Counted from the stretch's first letter, positions 40,957 through 49,272 are shown. The stretch is DNA of 64,000 nucleotides from Bacillus thuringiensis (GCF_014932895.1 NZ_JACYOF010000014.1:38989-102988), one strand, 5' to 3'. Made by a program: numbers and translations. Notes: generated from the letters alone by a model not told the origin.

Positions 40957-41358
40957 ATGCCTAAATCAAATTTAGAAATTATTCGAAGCACATATGAAGG
41001 ATCAGCTTCTTCGAATGCCAAACATTTAGCAGAAGCCTTCTCTGAAAAAGTGGAATGGACAGAGGCAGTAGGGTTCCCATACGGCGGAACTTATATAGGT
41101 GTAGAAGCAATAATGGAGCATGTATTTAGCCGATTAGAATCCGAATGGAATGATTATAAAGCGAGTGTAAATATGTACCATGAAGTAAATGGAAAAGATG
41201 TAATTATTGCTGAAGGTGTTTATTCAGGAGTTTATAAAGAAACGGGAAAATCATTTGAAGCAGATTTCGTTCATGTATGGCAACTTGAGAACGGAAAAAT
41301 TGTGAAGTTTAAGCAGTATGTAGATAGTCATATTGTTAGGGAAGCGATGATGGATTAA
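40957..41358 (+). CDS. NTF2-like (SnoaL/ketosteroid isomerase-like) protein
   Basis: This is a 133-residue cone-shaped alpha+beta fold protein: an N-terminal helix (NLEIIRSTYEGSASSNAKHLAEAF), WTEAVGFPYGGTYIGVEAI and strand-rich end FVHVWQLENGKIVKFKQYVDSH. Such proteins isomerise or bind small hydrophobic molecules; the catalytic residues are not conserved well enough to name a reaction. GAGGGAGG precedes the ATG. The stop overlaps the ATG of the next gene. Confidence 0.82.
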   Translation: MPKSNLEIIRSTYEGSASSNAKHLAEAFSEKVEWTEAVGFPYGGTYIGVEAIMEHVFSRLESEWNDYKASVNMYHEVNGKDVIIAEGVYSGVYKETGKSFEADFVHVWQLENGKIVKFKQYVDSHIVREAMMD

Positions 41359-41843
41359 TGTTTTTTAAATGGCTCGTAGGTATATGTATTACAGTAGTAA
41401 TAATTATCGCTTCTATAGTTGGAGGAAAGCAGCTACTTGTATATGTAGAAAAAGAAAATAAAAATATTCAAATCCAACAAGTACCAAGTCAAAAAGAGAA
41501 GAAAGCTGCAGAAGAAGCTCCACAAATTAGTGAAGGTGAAATTATTTCTACTATGCACAAAATGGTACACCAAAAGGTAAAATCCTCTGAAAAATGGGGA
41601 TTTGTAGAAATGACAACAAAAGAAATTGATAGTATAAAGAAAGGTATTGAAAATAGTACAGGTTTTCAATATAAGACGAGGTTACTTTCCATTATAAATA
41701 GATGGGAAAAAGGAGATTTTTCTCAAACTGTTGAAGACCATAACTTTTTATGGAGTCTTCAAGGTGGAGATACTGGCAAAGCAACAGAACGTTTATCGCC
41801 AGAAGAGGAAAAGCAGTATATAAAAGAGATGAAGCGTAAATAA
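41358..41843 (+). CDS. Membrane-anchored protein, unknown function
   Basis: This is a 161-residue protein with one N-terminal membrane helix (about 4-24), a Lys/Gln/Glu-rich linker (40-60) and a helical C-terminal domain (EIISTMHKMVHQKVKSSEKWGFVEMT). It resembles Bacillus proteins annotated only as domains of unknown function. The ATG overlaps the stop of the NTF2-like gene, so the two are translationally coupled. It ends before a bidirectional terminator. Confidence 0.7.
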   Translation: MFFKWLVGICITVVIIIASIVGGKQLLVYVEKENKNIQIQQVPSQKEKKAAEEAPQISEGEIISTMHKMVHQKVKSSEKWGFVEMTTKEIDSIKKGIENSTGFQYKTRLLSIINRWEKGDFSQTVEDHNFLWSLQGGDTGKATERLSPEEEKQYIKEMKRK

Positions 41844-41875
41844 AAACATCGCCACTCAGATGACGATGTTTTTTC
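41842..41875. terminator. Bidirectional terminator
   Basis: AAAACATCG and CGATGTTTT form a stem, with CATC/GATG pairing inside, between the convergent membrane protein and EamA genes. Confidence 0.8.
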
Positions 41876-41876
41876 A

Positions 41877-42788
41877 TTAAGAATGTTTTCGAATTAAAGC
41901 TTTAGTTGGCTGAACAGCAACAGTTTTGAAATGAGAAAATAAATAACATCCTGTTACGACGATAACTGTTCCGAGAATTTGAATCCACGTTAATTCTTCT
42001 CCTAGTAAAAGGAATGCTAAAATAGCTGTGAAAATCGGATTGAAGTTTAGAAAAATCCCCGATGTTGTAGCTCCTAATTTTTGTACGCCAATATTCCAAA
42101 ATACCATACAAAGAACTGTGGAAATCAATCCTGTATATAAAAGGGATGTAATGAAAGAAGTGTTTATATTGGAAACAGTGAAGTTACCTATGTTAAATGG
42201 CAGTAATAAAATAACGCCGAAAATCCCAGAATATAACGTCGCCATAAGTGGCGTAGTTGTTTTTGTTGCCCATTTACTACAAACAGAATATATTCCCCAA
42301 ATACAAACTGCCGCAATCATCCATAAATCTCCGCTATTAAAATGTAGTGAAAATAAAAGTGAGAAATCACCTTTTAATAGGACGAGGATAACCCCGAAGA
42401 ATGAAAGAATCATGGATAAAATTTGAAGTGTATTTATTCTTTCTTTTAGGAATAAAACAGAAAATAATGCGATGGAAATCGCGTTTAATGTAGAAATAAG
42501 ACCTACATTTGTTGCGGATGTTTTTTCTAATGCTAAAAACTGAAAAATATTAAAAAGAGCGACGCCTGTAATGCCCATCAGTATTAACGGAAGAATAGCA
42601 GCGCGCGGTGGAATGATTTTCTTTTCTTTAAACCACACCATTGGTAATAAGCAAACAATCGCAATGATCCATCTTAAACTTGTCAGTGTCATCGGTGATG
42701 CATGGTCGATGAGTGATTTTCCAACGACAAAATTTCCTCCCCATAATAAGCTCGTTAATAATAGTAAAAAGACGTAAAAATAAGGCAT
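41877..42788 (-). CDS. EamA/DMT family exporter
   Basis: This 303-residue protein has ten membrane segments in two EamA repeats (SLLWGGNFVVGKSLIDHASP and WGIYSVCSKWATK starts; the second half ends with LGEELTWIQILGTVIVVTGCYL). It probably exports an amino acid or related metabolite. It is transcribed divergently from an Lrp/AsnC regulator, a common arrangement for amino acid exporters. AAGGGGAT lies before ATG 42788; an upstream in-frame ATG at 42887 has no ribosome binding site. Confidence 0.87.
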   Translation of the reverse strand: MPYFYVFLLLLTSLLWGGNFVVGKSLIDHASPMTLTSLRWIIAIVCLLPMVWFKEKKIIPPRAAILPLILMGITGVALFNIFQFLALEKTSATNVGLISTLNAISIALFSVLFLKERINTLQILSMILSFFGVILVLLKGDFSLLFSLHFNSGDLWMIAAVCIWGIYSVCSKWATKTTTPLMATLYSGIFGVILLLPFNIGNFTVSNINTSFITSLLYTGLISTVLCMVFWNIGVQKLGATTSGIFLNFNPIFTAILAFLLLGEELTWIQILGTVIVVTGCYLFSHFKTVAVQPTKALIRKHS

Positions 42789-42993
42789 ACTAAAATCCCC
42801 TTTGTTGTAATCAATATGAACTGTAAATAATTTTAGCATTTTTCTTTGATGTGTAATATATTCTTTTGTATAATGATTAAAAAACAATAAATTATTTTGT
42901 TATATGTGCGAATTATAGTGATATATTCAGTTTTATTTGAGGTATCTTATGTTTCTTCGAATAATCATCGGTAAGAAAAAAGGGGGAGTTATA

Positions 42994-43488
42994 ATGGAGT
43001 CATCTGTTATTAAAGTATTAGATGGTTTGGATGTACAAATTTTAGATATATTGCAGAAAGAATCACAAGTAAGTAATGCAGAGCTGGCGCGCCGTGTTAA
43101 TTTATCTCCAGCTGCGATGCATGCACGAATAAAAAGGTTAGATGGGGAAGGTTTTATTGATAAGCAAGTAGCGATTTTAAATCAAGAAAAGCTTGGGTTT
43201 GATTTATTATGCTTCATTTTTATGAGTACGAATATTCATCAATCGGATAAGCTTGAAGTGTTAGAAAAAAAATTAGAAGCGATGCCGGAAGTGTTAGAAT
43301 GTCACTGTTTAACAGGAGAGTATGATTATTTATTAAAAGTTGCGAATCGTGATCGTAAGGAACTGGAGCAGTTTATTAGGAAGTTAAATAAGCTAGGTAT
43401 TACACGTATACAGACAAGTTTAGCACTGCGTGAAATTAAATATTCGACGGTATTGCCGATACGAAATGAGGAACCAAGCATCGATTAG
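42994..43488 (+). CDS. Lrp/AsnC family transcription regulator
   Basis: This is a 164-residue regulator with an N-terminal winged HTH (VSNAELARRVNLSPAAMHARIKRL) and a C-terminal RAM/AsnC ligand domain (MPEVLECHCLTGEYDYLLKV). It is divergent from the EamA exporter and likely senses an amino acid to control it. GGGGGAG precedes ATG 42994; the ATG at 42937 lacks a ribosome binding site. Confidence 0.9.
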   Translation: MESSVIKVLDGLDVQILDILQKESQVSNAELARRVNLSPAAMHARIKRLDGEGFIDKQVAILNQEKLGFDLLCFIFMSTNIHQSDKLEVLEKKLEAMPEVLECHCLTGEYDYLLKVANRDRKELEQFIRKLNKLGITRIQTSLALREIKYSTVLPIRNEEPSID

Positions 43489-43616
43489 ATTGCTTGGTTT
43501 TTTGTTTGTATAAAGTGATTGACGGGGAGAAAAGAGAGCTGTATTATTATATAAAATTATGAATTAAAATTCACTTGGGTTTATAAATATAAATATTGGG
43601 GGCAAGGGGATATATT

Positions 43617-44072
43617 ATGAAAATCTGTAATGCGGTTACGAGTGATGTGAAAGAAATTTACAATCTCATTGAAGTTTATGCAAAAGAAGGAGTTGTTTTG
43701 CCGCGTTCTCTTTTGTCTCTCTATCAATATTTGCAATGTTTATATGTTATGAAAGAAGAAGAGGAAATTGTTGGAGTTGCTGGTTTACATGTGTTAGGGG
43801 AGGATCTTGCAGAGATACGATCGTTAGTCGTTTCGCATACATATGCAGGAAAAGGGATAGGGCGCATGTTAGTAAATCATGTCATGAATGAGGCGGCAAA
43901 GATAAAAGTGAATAGGGTAATTTCTTTAACATATGAAACGGAATTTTTTCAAAAGTGCGGGTTTGATTTTGTGAATAAAGAAGCGCTGCCAGAGAAAGTG
44001 TGGATTGATTGTAGATATTGTCCAAAAGTCGATTATTGTGATGAAGTGGCGATGATACGGTATGTTGGGTGA
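43617..44072 (+). CDS. ArgA-like GNAT N-acetyltransferase
   Basis: This is a 151-residue GNAT protein. It has the acetyl-CoA loop RSLVVSHTYAGKGIGRMLV, preceded by LGEDLAEI. Its end, KVWIDCRYCPKVDYCDEVAMI, with a four-cysteine cluster, is typical of the short N-acetylglutamate synthase-like group. It may acetylate glutamate or another amino acid. AAGGGGAT lies upstream of ATG 43617. It is 130 bases after lrp and has a hairpin behind it. Confidence 0.85.
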   Translation: MKICNAVTSDVKEIYNLIEVYAKEGVVLPRSLLSLYQYLQCLYVMKEEEEIVGVAGLHVLGEDLAEIRSLVVSHTYAGKGIGRMLVNHVMNEAAKIKVNRVISLTYETEFFQKCGFDFVNKEALPEKVWIDCRYCPKVDYCDEVAMIRYVG

Positions 44073-44089
44073 AATTTTTAGAGAGAAAA

Positions 44090-44121
44090 AAGTCCCACTA
44101 TTATTTAAGAAATAGTGGGCA
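44090..44121 (+). terminator. Terminator after the GNAT gene
   Basis: CCCACTATT and AATAGTGGG pair around ATTTAAGA. The T run is weak on the plus strand; A-rich flank on the left allows function on the minus strand. Confidence 0.6.
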
Positions 44122-44150
44122 TCTATATTTTAGTTAGAAATGAGATGTTG

Positions 44151-44921
44151 TTAAGAATTTGAATTCGTTTTTCTTACTGCAAAATTAAAAATAGGATTTT
44201 TAAGCTCATAGTTATAAGTAGAACCATCGACAAGCCCTACAATTTTATCGCTATCATAAAGGTCGAGCATAAATTGTGCCATTTGTTTTGCAGTGTGGAA
44301 TTTTGGTACAACATTATCGTATTGGAATTCATCAATATCAAATGAGCGTTTCGCGAACTCTGTTTCAGTTGCACCAGGAGCTAAAACTTTTGCTTGTAAT
44401 TTTGCACCTTGTTCCTTCAGTTCGTGGGATAGTCCTTCTGTAAATGCACTTACATAGAATTTCGTAGCGCAATACGTAACTGCATTGGCAACAATCGTGT
44501 ATCCGCCGCCCGATGAAACGTTAATAAGTTGTGTTCCATCAACCATTGAATAATCTCGAACGAAAAGGGAAGACAGTATTGTTAGTGCTTCTATATTTAC
44601 ATGCAGCATTGTTTCTATCTTGTTTAAGTTTTGTTCAGCAACTGAGGCGAAATTACCAAAACCTGCGTTGTTAATCCAAGTTTCAATTTGAAAACTGTGG
44701 AGACTTTCATAAAGTTTATAAACATTTTCAGTGACGGATAAATCAGTTCTTCGAATGACAACATCTAAGTCCGGATTCATTTCGTTAATTTTTAATTTTA
44801 ATCCGTCTAATTCTTCTTGTCTTCGAGCTACAAGTATTAAATTTTTTCCGCGAGATGAAAAGGCTAAAGCTGATTCATAGCCAATTCCTGAACTAGCGCC
44901 AGTAATAACAGTATATTTCAT
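44151..44921 (-). CDS. Short-chain dehydrogenase/reductase
   Basis: This 256-residue classical SDR has TGASSGIG (nucleotide binding), NNAGFG, catalytic Ser in INVSSGGG, and YCATK with Tyr and Lys. The Arg in VARRQEE after strand 2 suggests NADP. The substrate is not evident. AGGGGGAT lies before ATG 44921; an earlier ATG (44942) overlaps that site. A MerR regulator lies divergently across a bcr1 element and may control it. Confidence 0.88.
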   Translation of the reverse strand: MKYTVITGASSGIGYESALAFSSRGKNLILVARRQEELDGLKLKINEMNPDLDVVIRRTDLSVTENVYKLYESLHSFQIETWINNAGFGNFASVAEQNLNKIETMLHVNIEALTILSSLFVRDYSMVDGTQLINVSSGGGYTIVANAVTYCATKFYVSAFTEGLSHELKEQGAKLQAKVLAPGATETEFAKRSFDIDEFQYDNVVPKFHTAKQMAQFMLDLYDSDKIVGLVDGSTYNYELKNPIFNFAVRKTNSNS

Positions 44922-44998
44922 ATAAAATCCCCCTAAGTTCAAATAAATTTATTATGGTTAGATTTTATTTGTTAGAGTATACTCTAAGTCAAATGTTT

Positions 44999-45155
44999 TT
45001 TATCCCGCATTAACGGGCAGTAAAACTCCCACCTCAAAATTCGGCTGGAGCAAAGAGGTTAGGTGGGAGATCAACTGCCCGTAAACGCCCGATTGGTGGG
45101 GGCTAATAATCTGTGGGGGGGAACAAAACCCCCACGGATTAAAGTTTCACTTTAT
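44999..45155 (+). repeat. bcr1 repeat, full length
   Basis: It is a complete copy with head TTTATCCCGCATTAACGGGC and tail TTTCACTTTAT. The second hairpin reads AATCTGTGGGGG / CCCCCACGGATT, where two changes keep the pairing through a G-U pair. Confidence 0.93.
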
Positions 45156-45213
45156 AAATTTGATAAAGCAGTCAAATATATGATGATAAAGAGCATGCGA
45201 AGGGAGTATGAGT

Positions 45214-45573
45214 ATGTACACAATTAGCGAGGTAGTAAAATTATTAGGAGTGAGCGCACATACATTACGTTATTATGAAAAGGAGAATATATTAATTGCA
45301 AATCGTGATATAAATGGGAATCGATTGTATGAAGAGTCACATATAAAGTGGCTGCAATTTGTAATGAAGTTAAAACAAACGCAAATGCCGATAGCGAAAA
45401 TAAGAGAATACGCTAGATTATATACAGAAGGAGAACACACAACAAAAGCTCGGTTACAACTGTTAGAAGATCACAGGAAATCTATTCAAATACAAAGAGA
45501 AAACTTGGTAATTACAGAGAAGATGCTTGAAAATAAAATTATTGCATATAAGGATTCGTTGGAAAGCAAATAG
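45214..45573 (+). CDS. MerR family transcription regulator
   Basis: This 119-residue MerR-type regulator has an HTH (TISEVVKLLGVSAHTLRYYEKENIL) followed by a coiled-coil dimerisation helix. No C-terminal effector domain or metal-binding cysteines are present, so it may respond to redox or hydrophobic signals. ATG 45214 is chosen because AGGGAG is 7 bases upstream; ATG 45208 is too close. The divergent SDR is the likely target, although a bcr1 copy lies between them. Confidence 0.87.
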   Translation: MYTISEVVKLLGVSAHTLRYYEKENILIANRDINGNRLYEESHIKWLQFVMKLKQTQMPIAKIREYARLYTEGEHTTKARLQLLEDHRKSIQIQRENLVITEKMLENKIIAYKDSLESK

Positions 45574-46112
45574 ATTAAAAATACGCTGTTCCTTGTTCCA
45601 TGATGAAAAGTGAATTTCGGTTTTTGATTTGGAATTGATGTATAAATATTTCATGAAAATGTGCCGACAAATTAAAAAGAGCGGCTAGCAAAAGCTAACT
45701 GCTCCATTCAAGGGATCTCCAAGGGGGAATGGAGAAAGTATCGTATTATCAACATTATTGACAGAATATTTAATTTTATTCAACTGGATTAAAAAATTTC
45801 AAAAATTATTTTGTTAACTAAAAATTATAACAGTATTAAAAAATCCATGTATACATTCAAGGTTTTGACTACTATAAAATCCATACTTTTCATCTTTTTG
45901 ATATCTGAAACGAATGGATCATTTGAAAAAAATGGATATTAAATTATAACAAATTCGTAATAAAAGTTACATTTAAAAATTATATATTTCTATTAATTAA
46001 AAAATATTACAATTACATTACAAAAAACTATTGATTATATTTAACTATCGTAATACAATTCTATTTGTGGAAATAAAAACTAAAAATATTCATTATTTGG
46101 GGGAATTGGAAA
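45574..46112. other. Intergenic region with two overlapping hairpins
   Basis: This is about 540 bp of AT-rich sequence. GAGCGGCTAGC / GCTAACTGCTC (45679-45704) and CTCCATTC / GAATGGAG (45702-45734) form two hairpins that share GCTC bases. The rest holds no ORF and probably the promoter of the wall-binding protein gene. Confidence 0.5.
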
Positions 46113-47231
46113 ATGAAGAAAGTTATTTTGCCGATTTTAATGTCTTCAATGTTTATCATTCCAGCAGTGTCTCATGCAGAAGAAAATGTAGTTTCTCAAA
46201 AGAAAGCGAATACAATTGAGCAAGTTCAAGAAAAGCGTGGTTGGGTTCAAGATAAGGGATATTGGTATTACTATAATGAAAATGGTTCTCTGGCTACAGG
46301 CTGGAAAAATATTGGCGGAAAATGGTATCACTTTAATGAAACAGGCTTGATGGCTACATATCTGACAAATATTCAAGGAAAAACATATTATTTTAATGAA
46401 GATGGGACTATGCAAATAGGATGGAAGCAAGTTCGAGTATGGCATTATTTTAACGAAGATGGCTCTATGGCTAAAGGTTGGGCAAAAATCAATGGTTCAT
46501 GGTATCACTTTGACGAAAATGGTTACATGTCTGATGGCCGTAGGACTATAGGAGGAAAAACATACACTTTTAATGCAGATGGAACTATGGTTACAGGTTG
46601 GCAAGAGATTAAAAGTGGACCTTATACAGGAAAATGGTTTTACTATAATGAAGATGGCGCTATGGCAACAGGTTGGGCACAAGTGAAAGGAAAATGGTAT
46701 TATTTTGATGCATCTGGTGAGATGCAAATAGGCTGGTTAAAAAATAATAACATATGGTATTACTTAAATGCAGATGGATCAATGAAAAGCACAGCAAATA
46801 ACTGGAACGAGGGCTGGTTAGAAGAAGGTGGAAAGCGTTATGTTTTTGATGACAATGGTGCTATGTGGAAAGGGAAACTAGCTGAAGGTGGTACGGTTTG
46901 GTACTTTAATGAAGATGGTTCAATGCTAACAGGATGGAAACAGCTAGATGAAGGATGGTATTACTTTAATGATCAGTCTGGTGCAAGTGAACAAGGTTGG
47001 TTTAGCAATAAAGGGAAATGGTATTACTTTTATGATGGCCCAATGCTAACAGGATGGGTTAAAGATAAGAATAAATGGTACTATATGAATGAAGATGGCG
47101 CAATGAAAACAGGCTGGTTACAAGAAAATAAAAACTGGTATTATTTACAATCTAACGGTGACATGGCAGTTGGAAAACATTTCATTAATGGAAAATGGTA
47201 TACATTCAAAGATAACGGTATTATGATGTAA
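46113..47231 (+). CDS. Secreted protein made of cell wall-binding (choline-binding-type) repeats
   Basis: This 372-residue protein has a signal peptide cut near SHA (about residue 22). The rest is about 15 aromatic-rich repeats of about 20 residues with the pattern TGWKxxxGKWYYFNEDGSM (CW_binding_1). No catalytic domain is attached. Repeats of this type bind choline on pneumococcal teichoic acid or glucans in other species; the ligand in Bacillus is not known. It could be a wall-bound spacer, an adhesin or a decoy. GGGGGAATTGGAAA precedes the ATG. Confidence 0.85.
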   Translation: MKKVILPILMSSMFIIPAVSHAEENVVSQKKANTIEQVQEKRGWVQDKGYWYYYNENGSLATGWKNIGGKWYHFNETGLMATYLTNIQGKTYYFNEDGTMQIGWKQVRVWHYFNEDGSMAKGWAKINGSWYHFDENGYMSDGRRTIGGKTYTFNADGTMVTGWQEIKSGPYTGKWFYYNEDGAMATGWAQVKGKWYYFDASGEMQIGWLKNNNIWYYLNADGSMKSTANNWNEGWLEEGGKRYVFDDNGAMWKGKLAEGGTVWYFNEDGSMLTGWKQLDEGWYYFNDQSGASEQGWFSNKGKWYYFYDGPMLTGWVKDKNKWYYMNEDGAMKTGWLQENKNWYYLQSNGDMAVGKHFINGKWYTFKDNGIMM

Positions 47232-47248
47232 CAAAAGATTTCTATAAT

Positions 47249-47281
47249 GAAAAGGACACCTGCGCGGGTGTCTTTTTTTCG
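47249..47281 (+). terminator. Terminator of the wall-binding protein gene
   Basis: AAAGGACACC and GGTGTCTTT pair around TGCGCG and are followed by T residues. Confidence 0.85.
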
Positions 47282-47450
47282 TTACTCCCTATTAATAAAG
47301 AAAGAATAACATTTTTAACAATAATGAGTACCGATTCTTATTAAGTTAATTGATGGAGGACGAGACATTATTGCCATCAAGTTAAGAAATTTACTGTTCC
47401 TAAAAATGTAAAGTGTTACAAGCAGTTAAACTGTTTATGGAATGTTGGTA
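47282..47450. other. Intergenic region with possible IS231-type end relics
   Basis: TTCTTATTAAGTTAATTGATGG (47335-47356, given as two parts of an inverted repeat) and TTGCCATCAAGTTAAGAA (47371-47388) resemble the terminal repeats of IS231-like IS4-family elements (CATGCCCATCAACTTAAGAA). No transposase is present. The rest of the stretch is AT-rich, with nothing else recognised. Confidence 0.3.
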
Positions 47451-47502
47451 TTGACATTTTATAAATTATTCATGTAGAATAATTATGAATGACATTCAGT
47501 CA
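47451..47502 (+). promoter_or_regulatory. SMR operon promoter with TetR operator
   Basis: TTGACA (47451-47456), 18 bp, TAGAAT (47475-47480), then the near-palindrome TGAATGACATTCAGTCA (47486-47502) over the start site. It fits the TGANTGACNGTCANTCA pattern found at three more places around the TetR gene. Confidence 0.65.
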
Positions 47503-47623
47503 TTTTTATGAAAGGGTGTAGATAAGCAATTTTTAATAACGGAACAAATATAATGATAAATGAGGATGATATTTGTTTTTTTAAATAGTAGTTAGTGTAA
47601 GATTATATTTTTTAAATTAAAAA

Positions 47624-47640
47624 TGACTGACGGTCAGTTA
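47624..47640 (+). promoter_or_regulatory. Second TetR operator before the SMR genes
   Basis: TGACTGACGGTCAGTTA is a near-perfect palindrome of the TGANTGACNGTCANTCA type, 20 bases upstream of the first SMR start codon. Confidence 0.65.
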
Positions 47641-47659
47641 ATAACAAAAGGTGAGAGAT

Positions 47660-48016
47660 ATGGAGAATAAAGCTTGGTTATATGTCATATTAACATGTAT
47701 TTTTGAAGTTTTTTGGGTGTTTGGTTTTAATACAGCCTATACTTGGTGGCATTGGGTCATTATTGTAGGAGTTATCGCTGTTGATTTTCACTTTCTTTCT
47801 AAAGCGTGCGAACATATTGCAACAGGGACTGTATATGCTGTGTTTGCCGGAGCTGGTACGGTAGGTACTTTCCTAATGGATGTATTCTTTTTCGGCGGCA
47901 GTTTCAGTGTAGGGAAACTATTCTTTATCTTGATGGTGGTAGCTGGCGTTATCGGCTTAAAATTGGCTGATAATAAGGAAGAAACTGTTGAAGAAGCTGT
48001 GAAAGGAGCTGCTTAA
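47660..48016 (+). CDS. SMR family efflux subunit (YkkC-like)
   Basis: This is a 118-residue four-helix SMR protein. The membrane glutamate essential for proton and drug exchange is in ILTCIFEVFWV (Glu16), and GTVYAVFAGAGTVGT and GVIGLKLA complete the signature. It likely forms a heterodimeric efflux pump with the next gene (YkkC/YkkD-type). ATG 47660 has AGGTGAGAG upstream. Two TetR-type operators precede it. Confidence 0.88.
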   Translation: MENKAWLYVILTCIFEVFWVFGFNTAYTWWHWVIIVGVIAVDFHFLSKACEHIATGTVYAVFAGAGTVGTFLMDVFFFGGSFSVGKLFFILMVVAGVIGLKLADNKEETVEEAVKGAA

Positions 48017-48018
48017 AA

Positions 48019-48333
48019 ATGGGTTGGATTTTCGTATTTTGTGCTGCAATTAGTGAAATAGTCGGTGTGATAGGCCTTAAAATGTATAGTAAAGACAAGA
48101 CGCTAGCAAATGGAGCGATTTATATAGGTGGATTTGCAACTTCCTTCGCATTCTTATACACATCTTTCTTGTTCTTACAAGTAAGTGTAGCTTATGCGGT
48201 TTGGATTGGTATTGGAACAGCAGGTGCCGTTTTATTAAATATGTTCCTGTTTGGTGAATCGAAAAGTAAGGCACGTATTATTAGCGTAGCTCTTATCGTA
48301 TGTGGAGTTACGGGATTAAAGGCTCTTTCATAA
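48019..48333 (+). CDS. SMR family efflux subunit (YkkD-like)
   Basis: This is a 104-residue SMR protein with the conserved Glu13 (AAISEIVGVIG), AYAVWIGIGTAGAV and GVTGLKALS. It starts 3 bases after its partner, as in YkkC/YkkD and EbrA/EbrB pairs that need both subunits. AAGGAG lies inside the previous gene. Substrates of such pumps are cationic drugs and dyes or guanidinium-like metabolites. Here the TetR gene downstream is the probable regulator. Confidence 0.88.
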   Translation: MGWIFVFCAAISEIVGVIGLKMYSKDKTLANGAIYIGGFATSFAFLYTSFLFLQVSVAYAVWIGIGTAGAVLLNMFLFGESKSKARIISVALIVCGVTGLKALS

Positions 48334-48403
48334 GAAATTGATAGTAAAGTTGAATCTCCTAACGATTTGTTGGGAGATTTTTATTATGAAAAGTGCACTA
48401 TAA

Positions 48404-48449
48404 TTGACAGTACAGCTAGTTATTTTATAAAATGAGTGACAGTCATTCA
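48404..48449 (+). promoter_or_regulatory. Promoter and operator of the TetR gene
   Basis: TTGACA (48404-48409), 16 bp, TATAAA (48426-48431), then TGAGTGACAGTCATTCA (48433-48449), the same palindrome class as before the SMR genes. This predicts autorepression. Confidence 0.7.
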
Positions 48450-48474
48450 ATACGCGTGTGAAAGGGTTTAGATG

Positions 48475-49050
48475 ATGAATAAAAAAGAGAAAATTGTCTA
48501 TGCAGCTATTGAAGTGTTTCAGGAAAAGGGCGTTGAAAAGACGAAGATTTCTGATATCGTAAAATTGGCTGGCATTGCACAAGGAACTTTCTATTTATAT
48601 TTTCCTTCTAAGTTATCTGTTATGCCTGCAATAGCAGAAGTGATGGTTGAGAAGATGATACTTGCAGTGAAAGAAAAAGTACAGAACGATGCACCTTTTT
48701 CAAGTAAAGTTGAGCAAGTAATAGATGCAGTGTTTAACTTTATAGCTGAATATCGTGAAATACAAGCATTAATGTATGCAGGCCTTGCATCTACTGAACA
48801 TATAAAAGAATGGGAAGCTGTGTATGAGCCTCTTTATATGTGGCTAAGTGAATTTTTAAGTGAGGCAAAAGAAGCTGGTGAAATTCGTGATTCGGTTCAC
48901 GCAGAGCGAACAGCGAAGTTATTTATCGCTCTTGTTGAATCAGCAGCGGAACAAGTTTATTTATATGATCATAAAGATGATGAGCAAGTCGATCTACAAA
49001 AGAAAGAAGTACTAGATTTTTTAACACATGCACTACATATAAAGAAATAA
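48475..49050 (+). CDS. TetR family repressor of multidrug efflux
   Basis: This is a 191-residue TetR regulator with the HTH VEKTKISDIVKLAGIAQGTFYLYFPSK and a helical ligand domain. The four TGANTGACNGTCANTCA-type palindromes around it (47486, 47624, 48433, 49164) suggest it controls the SMR pair, itself and the MFS gene at 49330. AAAGGG lies 8 bases before ATG 48475 (ATG 48472 is an alternative). Its TAA stop lies in the ATAAA end of a bcr1 remnant. Confidence 0.9.
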   Translation: MNKKEKIVYAAIEVFQEKGVEKTKISDIVKLAGIAQGTFYLYFPSKLSVMPAIAEVMVEKMILAVKEKVQNDAPFSSKVEQVIDAVFNFIAEYREIQALMYAGLASTEHIKEWEAVYEPLYMWLSEFLSEAKEAGEIRDSVHAERTAKLFIALVESAAEQVYLYDHKDDEQVDLQKKEVLDFLTHALHIKK

Positions 49051-49113
49051 AGGGAAACTATAGTCGTTGGGGGCATTCCCCGCTGATTATGAGCCCGCAC
49101 TAATCGGGATAAA
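49047..49113 (-). repeat. bcr1 remnant, head and inner block deleted
   Basis: In minus orientation the tail (ATAAAGGGAAACTATAG), the second hairpin (TTGGGGGCATTCCCCGC) and CACTAATCGGG are seen, and the element then ends directly at GGGATAAA. The inner ACCTCAAAATTCG block is missing. The terminal ATAAA contains the TetR stop codon. Confidence 0.8.
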
Positions 49114-49163
49114 GCTTTTAGGTGAACCTATCTTAAAAAGGTAGGTTCATTTCTGTGGAAAAA

Positions 49164-49180
49164 TGAATGATAATCATTCA
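49164..49180 (+). promoter_or_regulatory. TetR operator before the MFS gene
   Basis: TGAATGATAATCATTCA is a perfect palindrome of the same class as the sites at 47486, 47624 and 48433. It is about 150 bases upstream of the MFS start codon. Confidence 0.65.
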
Positions 49181-49206
49181 GTTCGTATTTATGCATGTGT
49201 TGAAAG

Positions 49207-49272
49207 GTAAAGTGAAATTCTAATGAGTGGAGGCATCTCCACTCATTATTAGCCTACAAATAGCGGGATAAA
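49207..49272 (-). repeat. bcr1 remnant, internally deleted, with a re-paired hairpin
   Basis: In minus orientation it contains GTAAAGTGAAATTCTAATGA, a hairpin AATGAGTGGAG / CTCCACTCATT, and then AGCC joined directly to CAAATAGCGGGATAAA. The hairpin arms differ from consensus yet still pair perfectly. Confidence 0.8.
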
